Positions 57,529 through 64,000 of a DNA stretch of 64,000 bases are shown piece after piece. The stretch is taken from positions 2,108,001 to 2,172,000 of the forward strand of contig NZ_CP093311.1 of assembly GCF_024498955.1 (NCBI RefSeq). Direction: 5' to 3'. The DNA is from Thermomonas paludicola (lineage in GTDB: Bacteria; Pseudomonadota; Gammaproteobacteria; Xanthomonadales; Xanthomonadaceae). Each line of letters starts with the position of its first letter. Positions within the stretch are counted from its first letter, which is position 1. Under the pieces are notes generated by a model. The model saw only the letters and a list, made by a program, of their open reading frames with translations. It ran no database searches and was not told the origin of the DNA. The position numbers were made by a program, and so were the translations under genes.

Positions 57529-59079
57529 TTACCAGCTGCCGGTCGCCTTGAAGTCCTCGATGCCCTTCTTGAACGCAGCCTCGATCTCGTCGTTCCAGTC
57601 GCCGCTGGCAGCCACCGAGGCCATCAGCTCACCGGCGGTGTTGGCGAAATGGGCGTGCAGGGCGTCTTCGAAGGAGCCGATCTTGGCAACCGCCACGTCA
57701 TCCATGTAGCCCTTGTCCACCGCGTAGATCGACAATGCCTGCTCGGCCACCGACATCGGCGCGTACTGCCGCTGCTTCATCAACTCGGTGACGCGCTGGC
57801 CACGTTCCAGCTGCTTGCGGGTGGCGTCGTCCAGGTCGGAGGCGAACTGCGCGAACGCCGCCAGCTCGCGGTACTGCGCCAGCGCGATGCGGATGCCGCC
57901 GGACAGCTTCTTCATGATCTTGGTCTGCGCCGCACCACCCACGCGCGACACCGAGATACCGGCGTTCACCGCCGGGCGGATGCCGGCGTTGAACAGGTCG
58001 GTTTCCAGGAAGATCTGGCCGTCGGTGATCGAGATCACGTTGGTCGGCACGAACGCGGACACGTCGCCGGCCTGCGTTTCGATGATCGGCAGCGCGGTCA
58101 GCGAACCGGTCTTGCCTTTCACCGCGCCGTTGGTGAAGCGCTCCACGTAGTCCTCGGACACGCGCGCGGCGCGTTCCAGCAGGCGGCTGTGCAGGTAGAA
58201 CACGTCGCCGGGATAGGCTTCGCGGCCCGGCGGACGGCGCAGCAGCAGCGAGATCTGGCGATACGCCACCGCTTGCTTGGACAGGTCGTCGTAAACGATC
58301 AACGCATCTTCGCCACGGTCGCGGAAGTATTCACCCATGGTGCAGCCGGAGTAGGCGCTGATGTACTGCATCGCCGCCGACTCGGACGCCGATGCCGCAA
58401 CCACCGTGGTGTACGCCATTGCGCCGTACTGCTCGAGCTTGCGCACGATGTTGGCGATGGTGGAGTTCTTCTGGCCGATCGCCACGTAAATGCAGCGAAT
58501 GCCCGAATTTTTCTGGTTGATGATGGCGTCGATGGCCAGTGCGGTCTTGCCGGTCTGGCGGTCGCCGATGACCAGCTCGCGCTGGCCGCGGCCGATCGGG
58601 ATCATGCTGTCCACCGACTTGTAGCCGGTCTGCACCGGCTGGCTCACGGACTTGCGCCAGATCACGCCCGGCGCAATGGTTTCCACCGGCGCGCTGGTCT
58701 TGGCGTCGATGGGGCCCTTGCCGTCGATCGGCTCGCCCAGTGCGTTGACCACGCGACCCAACAGCTCGGGGCCGGTCGGCACCGACAGGATCTGCCCGGT
58801 GGTCTTGGCCACGTCACCCTCGCGCAGGTGCTTGTAATCACCCAGCACCACCGCGCCCACGGAGTCGCGCTCCAGGTTCAGCGCCAGCGCGTAAGTGCTG
58901 TTCGGCAGCTCGATCATTTCACCCTGCATCACGTCGGCCAGGCCGTGGATGCGCACGATGCCGTCGGACACCGAGGTCACGGTGCCTTCGTTGCGGGCTT
59001 CGGCGGCGAGATTGACCTTCTCGATGCGGGCCTTGATCAGTTCGCTGATTTCGGACGGGTTGAGCGTGGAAGTGGCCAT
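57529..59079 (-). CDS. atpA: ATP synthase alpha subunit
   Basis: 516 residues. Walker A in [36 protein letters not shown] before it, then [19 protein letters not shown] and the [14 protein letters not shown] region. Non-catalytic nucleotide-binding F1 subunit that alternates with beta. N-terminus [20 protein letters not shown] is the conserved start. It follows atpH by 46 bases. Confidence 0.97.
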   Translation of the reverse strand: MATSTLNPSEISELIKARIEKVNLAAEARNEGTVTSVSDGIVRIHGLADVMQGEMIELPNSTYALALNLERDSVGAVVLGDYKHLREGDVAKTTGQILSVPTGPELLGRVVNALGEPIDGKGPIDAKTSAPVETIAPGVIWRKSVSQPVQTGYKSVDSMIPIGRGQRELVIGDRQTGKTALAIDAIINQKNSGIRCIYVAIGQKNSTIANIVRKLEQYGAMAYTTVVAASASESAAMQYISAYSGCTMGEYFRDRGEDALIVYDDLSKQAVAYRQISLLLRRPPGREAYPGDVFYLHSRLLERAARVSEDYVERFTNGAVKGKTGSLTALPIIETQAGDVSAFVPTNVISITDGQIFLETDLFNAGIRPAVNAGISVSRVGGAAQTKIMKKLSGGIRIALAQYRELAAFAQFASDLDDATRKQLERGQRVTELMKQRQYAPMSVAEQALSIYAVDKGYMDDVAVAKIGSFEDALHAHFANTAGELMASVAASGDWNDEIEAAFKKGIEDFKATGSW

Positions 59080-59125
59080 CTTGGTTTCCTTGGTACCGGC
59101 GTTGCCGCCAGCGTGTGCAATTGGA

Positions 59126-59653
59126 TTAGTGCGCCAGCGCCGCCTGCAGGCGGTCCAGCTTGCCTTTCAGCGTGCCATCGATGACGACATCGCCGGCATC
59201 GATCAGCGCACCGCCGATCAGGCTTTCGTCGATCGCCGTCTCCACCTCGACCTCGCGCCCGAAGCGGCGCGTCAGCGCCGCCTTGATCGCGTCCAACTCG
59301 GACGCGGGCAGCGCGGCGGCGGTAGTGACCTTGGCCTTCACCACGCGATCGGCCTCGAAGCGCATCGCATCGACCTGGCCGGCGATTTCCGGCAACAGCG
59401 GCAGCCGGCGGTTGTCGAACAGCAGGCTGAGGAAGTTGCCAAACGTTTCGGTACCGCCCTGCGGGGACAGCAGCGCGATGGCATCGGCACTGGTGAGCTT
59501 CGGATTGCCCAACACCGCAAGCATCTGCGGATCCGCGGCAATGCGGGCAGCGAACGTCAGCGCGTCCGACCATGCCGGCAGCGCATTGGCATCGCGGGCG
59601 ATCGCGAACACGGCGCGGGCGTAGGGGCGTGCGAGGGTCAAGGCCTGGCTCAT
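59126..59653 (-). CDS. atpH: ATP synthase delta subunit
   Basis: 175 residues: [20 protein letters not shown] at the N-terminus, [20 protein letters not shown] in the middle, and the C-terminal domain ending in [20 protein letters not shown]. Peripheral-stalk subunit linking F1 to the b dimer. Ten bases after atpF. Confidence 0.95.
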   Translation of the reverse strand: MSQALTLARPYARAVFAIARDANALPAWSDALTFAARIAADPQMLAVLGNPKLTSADAIALLSPQGGTETFGNFLSLLFDNRRLPLLPEIAGQVDAMRFEADRVVKAKVTTAAALPASELDAIKAALTRRFGREVEVETAIDESLIGGALIDAGDVVIDGTLKGKLDRLQAALAH

Positions 59654-59663
59654 CGGGCGGCCC

Positions 59664-60134
59664 TCAGAGCTGCGCGGCCAGATCGTCGATCAGGGCCTTG
59701 TGGGCGCTGGCGTCGATCTCGCGCTTGAGCAGCTTCTCGGCACCGGACACGGCCAGCAGGGATACCTGCTTGCGCAGGTCTTCCTTGGCGCGATTCGCCG
59801 CGGCTTCGATCTCGGCCTCGGCCAGCGCCTTCTGGCGGTCGCCCTCGGCAATCGCGGCGGACTTGGCCGCGTCGATCAGCTGGTTGGCGCGCTGATGCGC
59901 CTGCTCGATGATCTCGTTGGCCTTTGCGCGCGCGCCCTTCAACTCTTCGTTGACCTTGTCCTGCGCCTGCGCAAGATTCTTCTGCGCGTTGTCGGCGGCG
60001 GCCAGACCTTCGGCGATCTTCTGCTGGCGCTCTTCGATCGCCTGCATCAGCGGCGGCCAGATGAACTTGACAGTGAACCAGATGAGGATCGCGAACGAGA
60101 TCATCTGGCCCAGCAGGGTGATATTCGGATTCAT
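59664..60134 (-). CDS. atpF: ATP synthase b subunit
   Basis: 156 residues. One N-terminal membrane segment ([20 protein letters not shown]) and a long charged helix ([20 protein letters not shown]) forming the peripheral stalk. The conserved SFAILIW anchor and length match proteobacterial b. Confidence 0.96.
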   Translation of the reverse strand: MNPNITLLGQMISFAILIWFTVKFIWPPLMQAIEERQQKIAEGLAAADNAQKNLAQAQDKVNEELKGARAKANEIIEQAHQRANQLIDAAKSAAIAEGDRQKALAEAEIEAAANRAKEDLRKQVSLLAVSGAEKLLKREIDASAHKALIDDLAAQL

Positions 60135-60261
60135 GTGGTGACCTGCGTCCTGAACAGGCCCATCGGGATGGGCCTTTCAATGCTCCGCCACGGCGACATG
60201 CCGGGGCAGCGTGGTGCCGCTGCGCGCAACCGAAGCTGCGCGCAACGCTGGAGCCAGCCCA

Positions 60262-61860
<1,599 letters not shown>

Positions 61861-61928
61861 GCCAGCTTCTCAACCTGTTGGATGCGATCCCCGCACGCAC
61901 AACGAAATCCGTCCTGCGGAGCTGTAGA

Positions 61929-61958
61929 AGTATAGCAGGCGCAAAAATCCCGCGGCAA
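61929..61958 (-). promoter_or_regulatory. Promoter of the atp operon
   Basis: On the minus strand TTGCCG, 18 bases, TATACT, about 70 bases before atpI. It is the best sigma-70-like pair in the 303-base gap between atpI and the DUF2061 gene. Confidence 0.6.
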
Positions 61959-62060
61959 CCGCCAAAAGATGCCGTGATGTGTACGGAACTCGCCGACCTT
62001 CTCCCTGTCTCACGCTGCAACGCCCGCCCCCTTCCTCGTCCGATTCCCGGGCAGGCGCCC
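61959..62060. other. Intergenic stretch without recognised feature
   Basis: C-rich sequence between the atp promoter and the hairpin at 62061. I see no open frame with family similarity, no tRNA fold and no strong promoter. It could carry a leader or a small RNA ending at the hairpin, but nothing supports that directly. Confidence 0.4.
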
Positions 62061-62091
62061 GAAGCCCCGGCCCGTCCACGGCCGGGGCTTC
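62061..62091 (+). terminator. Strong GC hairpin upstream of DUF2061 promoter
   Basis: GAAGCCCCGGCC and GGCCGGGGCTTC form a perfect twelve-base stem around CGTCCAC. TTCT follows on the plus strand. No gene ends immediately before it on the plus strand, so it may end an unseen small RNA or insulate the next promoter. Confidence 0.45.
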
Positions 62092-62107
62092 TTCTGCCCA
62101 GGCCGGG

Positions 62108-62148
62108 TTGACATCTGCCGCTTCTTGTTGATAATGATTCTCATTAGC
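62108..62148 (+). promoter_or_regulatory. Sigma-70 promoter overlapping a Fur-like box
   Basis: TTGACA (62108-62113), 16 bases, GATAAT (62130-62135). The 19-base sequence 62130-62148 GATAATGATTCTCATTAGC matches the Fur consensus GATAATGATAATCATTATC at 16 positions and covers the -10 and start region, so iron-loaded Fur would block transcription. Confidence 0.75.
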
Positions 62149-62163
62149 AACAAGGAGCTCGCC

Positions 62164-62367
62164 ATGACCAAGACCCTCACCTTCGCCTCCCTGCATTTCT
62201 GCGTGGCGTTCTCGGTTGGCTGGCTGCTGACGGGTAGTTTCTGGGTCGGTGGCGCGCTGGCTGTCGTTGAGCCCGCGTGCAATACCGTGGTCTTCCACTT
62301 CCACGAAAAACTGTGGAAGCGGATCGAGGCGCGGCGCGCCCAGCCCCATGGGCCGCTTGCCATGTGA
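62164..62367 (+). CDS. DUF2061 membrane protein, probably Fur-repressed
   Basis: 67 residues of the DUF2061 family: KTLTFASLHFCVAFSVGWLL, a second hydrophobic segment SFWVGGALAVVEPACNTVVF, and the end HFHEKLWKRIEARR. Two membrane helices are expected. Function is unknown. AAGGAG six bases before the ATG at 62164 decides the start. Its promoter overlaps a Fur-like box, implying expression under iron limitation. Confidence 0.88.
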   Translation: MTKTLTFASLHFCVAFSVGWLLTGSFWVGGALAVVEPACNTVVFHFHEKLWKRIEARRAQPHGPLAM

Positions 62368-62407
62368 CCCGGCTGCGCCCGCAATCCCGCGGGCGCAGCC
62401 GGATGCA

Positions 62408-64000
62408 TCAGCGCTTTTTCGGGATGTACAGATCGGTGATGGAGCCGTCGAACACCTCGGCCGCCATCCCTACCGACTCGCTCAAGGTCGGATGCGGATG
62501 GATGGTGTGGCCGATGTCGTCCACCTCGCAGCCCATTTCGATGGCCAGCGCGATTTCCGCGATCAACTCGCCGGCGTGCACGCCCACTATCCCGCCGCCG
62601 ATCACGCGATGGCTGTCCTCGTCGAACACCAGCTTGGTGAAGCCTTCGGTGCGCGACAGGCCGATGGCGCGCCCTGATGCCGCCCACGGGAACTTGCCCA
62701 CGCCGATCTTCAGCCCCTTGGCTTTCGCTTCGGCTTCGGTGACCCCGACCCAGGCGATTTCCGGATCGGTGTAGGCCACCGACGGGATCACCCGCGCCAC
62801 CCATTCCTTCTTTTCGCCGGCGGCCACTTCCGCCGCCAGCTTGCCCTCGTGGGTGGCCTTGTGCGCCAGCATCGGCTGGCCGACCAGGTCGCCAATGGCG
62901 AAGATATGCGGCACGTTGGTGCGCATCTGCGCATCCACCGGGATCAGCCCGCGCTCGCCAACGCGCACGCCGGCCTTGTCGGCATCCAGCTTCGCACCGT
63001 TGGCGCTGCGCCCCACCGATACCAGCACGCGGTCGTAAAGTTTGCCATCGGGAATGCTGTCACCTTCAAACGTGCACGCAATGCCGTTTTTCTGCGCCTT
63101 GGCATCGACGACCCTGGTCTTCAGGTGCACGGCAACGCCCTGCTTCTTCAAACGATCGGCCAGCGGCCTGACCAGATCCGGGTCGGCACCGGGCATCAAT
63201 TGCGGCATGAACTCGACCACCGTCACCTCGCTGCCCAGCGCGCGATAGACCGTCGCCATCTCAAGGCCGATGATGCCGCCGCCCACCACCAGCAGCTTCT
63301 TCGGCACGTCGGCAAGATTCAGCGCATCAGTGGAATCCATCAGCCGCGGGTCATCCCACGGGAACGCCGGCAGCTTCACCGGCTGCGAACCCGCCGCGAT
63401 GATGCAGTTGGAGAACTTCAGCAACTGCGTCTTGCCATCGCTGCCTGCGATCTCCAGCTCGCTGGCCGAGACGAACTTCGCCGTCCCCTGCACCACGCGC
63501 ACCTTGCGCTGCCTGGCCATGCCGGCCAGGCCCTTGGTGAGCTGGCCGACGACCTTGTCCTTGTACTCGCGCAGCTTGTCGATGCTGATCTTCGGCTTGC
63601 CGAAATCCACGCCGTAGTCGCTGGCGTGCGCGGCCTGGTCGATCACGTCGGCCGCGTGCAGCAGCGCCTTCGACGGGATGCAACCGACGTTGAGGCAGAC
63701 GCCGCCGAGGCTGGCGTAGCGCTCGACCAGCACGGTGTCGAGGCCGAGGTCGGCGCTGCGGAACGCGGCGGTGTAGCCGCCGGGGCCGGCGCCGATCACC
63801 ACCAGCGCGCACTCGAAGTCGGCCTTGCGGCCGGACGATGTGGCAGCCTGCGGCGAGGGCGAGGGCGAGGGCGAGGGCGAGGGCGCCGCCGGCTCCAGCG
63901 CAGCGACGGGCGCGACGACCTGCGGCGAGGCCGGTTTCGCTTCGGCCGGCGCTGCCGCCGTTGCCTCGAGCACGGCAATCACGGTGCCTTCCGCGACGGA
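62408..64000 (-). CDS. lpdA: Dihydrolipoyl dehydrogenase with lipoyl domain (partial)
   Basis: The 5' end lies past the right edge. The visible N-terminus VAEGTVIAVLEA is the tail of a lipoyl domain; a linker rich in Ala, Pro and Ser-Pro repeats follows, then FAD-binding VVIGAGPGGYTAAFRSADLG, the redox disulfide GGVCLNVGCIPSKALLHAAD, the NAD fold LLVVGGGIIGLEMATVYRAL and the C-terminal dimer domain with the His-Glu pair near HPHPTLSESVGMAAE. It is the E3 of 2-oxoacid dehydrogenase complexes, reoxidising dihydrolipoamide. The lipoyl-E3 layout fits the PDH-type E3 of xanthomonads and neisseriae, so aceE/aceF should lie beyond the edge. Confidence 0.95.
   Translation of the reverse strand, partial: SVAEGTVIAVLEATAAAPAEAKPASPQVVAPVAALEPAAPSPSPSPSPSPQAATSSGRKADFECALVVIGAGPGGYTAAFRSADLGLDTVLVERYASLGGVCLNVGCIPSKALLHAADVIDQAAHASDYGVDFGKPKISIDKLREYKDKVVGQLTKGLAGMARQRKVRVVQGTAKFVSASELEIAGSDGKTQLLKFSNCIIAAGSQPVKLPAFPWDDPRLMDSTDALNLADVPKKLLVVGGGIIGLEMATVYRALGSEVTVVEFMPQLMPGADPDLVRPLADRLKKQGVAVHLKTRVVDAKAQKNGIACTFEGDSIPDGKLYDRVLVSVGRSANGAKLDADKAGVRVGERGLIPVDAQMRTNVPHIFAIGDLVGQPMLAHKATHEGKLAAEVAAGEKKEWVARVIPSVAYTDPEIAWVGVTEAEAKAKGLKIGVGKFPWAASGRAIGLSRTEGFTKLVFDEDSHRVIGGGIVGVHAGELIAEIALAIEMGCEVDDIGHTIHPHPTLSESVGMAAEVFDGSITDLYIPKKR
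63855..63884. repeat. Hexanucleotide repeat in lpdA linker
   Basis: Five exact copies of GAGGGC, encoding alternating Ser-Pro in the linker between lipoyl and FAD domains. Changes in copy number would keep the reading frame and only alter linker length. Confidence 0.85.

Overview
The window is a GC-rich, gene-dense chromosomal segment from a gammaproteobacterium, most likely of the Xanthomonadaceae/Lysobacteraceae (Lysobacter, Luteimonas, Thermomonas and relatives). The assignment rests on gene content and order: pilG divergent from gshB plus a tonB-like gene, kup beside ruvA, the order yebC-ruvC-ruvA ... ruvB-ybgC-tolQRAB-pal-cpoB-queE-queC-tRNA-Lys, fmdB next to aspS, a RelA with a degenerate HD domain, and a lipoyl-domain-bearing LpdA. 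No phage, plasmid, CRISPR array or complete insertion sequence is visible. Almost everything is core housekeeping.

Layout. 1-8 kb: pilG (partial), gshB, tonB-like gene, a small exported protein, tsaB, the iron-sulfur helicase yoaA and mrcB (PBP1b). 8-18 kb: a two-domain glycosyltransferase, a membrane-anchored repeat protein, relA and hrpA. 18-21 kb: dps, a three-gene membrane cluster (DUF2167, integral membrane protein, membrane J-domain protein) and tRNA-Lys(UUU) with a 75-bp tandem repeat of its 3' half. 21-29 kb: queC, queE, the Tol-Pal envelope operon, ybgC and ruvB. 29-36 kb: a MASE1-PAS-GGDEF diguanylate cyclase, kup, ruvA, ruvC, yebC, a hydrolase and a GNAT acetyltransferase. 36-44 kb: aspS, fmdB-like gene, an ABC-F ATPase, a TonB-dependent receptor and a YbaL/Kef-type antiporter. 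44-54 kb: clpB, an exported M20 peptidase, a GIY-YIG protein, pgeF, rluD, bamD, nadE, ppa and a DUF4136 lipoprotein. 54-62 kb: the complete F1Fo ATP synthase operon atpIBEFHAGDC. 62-64 kb: a DUF2061 gene behind a strong promoter overlapping a Fur-like box, and lpdA (cut by the window edge).

The functional threads are envelope integrity (Tol-Pal, BamD, PBP1b, TonB, glycosyltransferase), genome maintenance (RuvABC, YoaA), stress response (RelA, Dps, ClpB, J-protein), tRNA modification (TsaB, QueE, QueC) and energy (ATP synthase, LpdA, Ppa).

The least ordinary signal is a set of small palindromic elements lying in frame inside, or across the ends of, housekeeping genes. A 65-bp inverted repeat sits inside yoaA; an exact 18-bp piece of it recurs inside hrpA fused to a second inverted repeat; a related-looking 27-bp inverted repeat spans the ruvB-ybgC junction, encoding the RuvB tail and the YbgC N-terminus with the ybgC start in the loop; and another short inverted-repeat element lies between atpA and atpG. 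I read these as non-autonomous mobile repeats tolerated as coding sequence; that origin is inference. Function calls are family-level readings of the translated sequence; no database search was possible.
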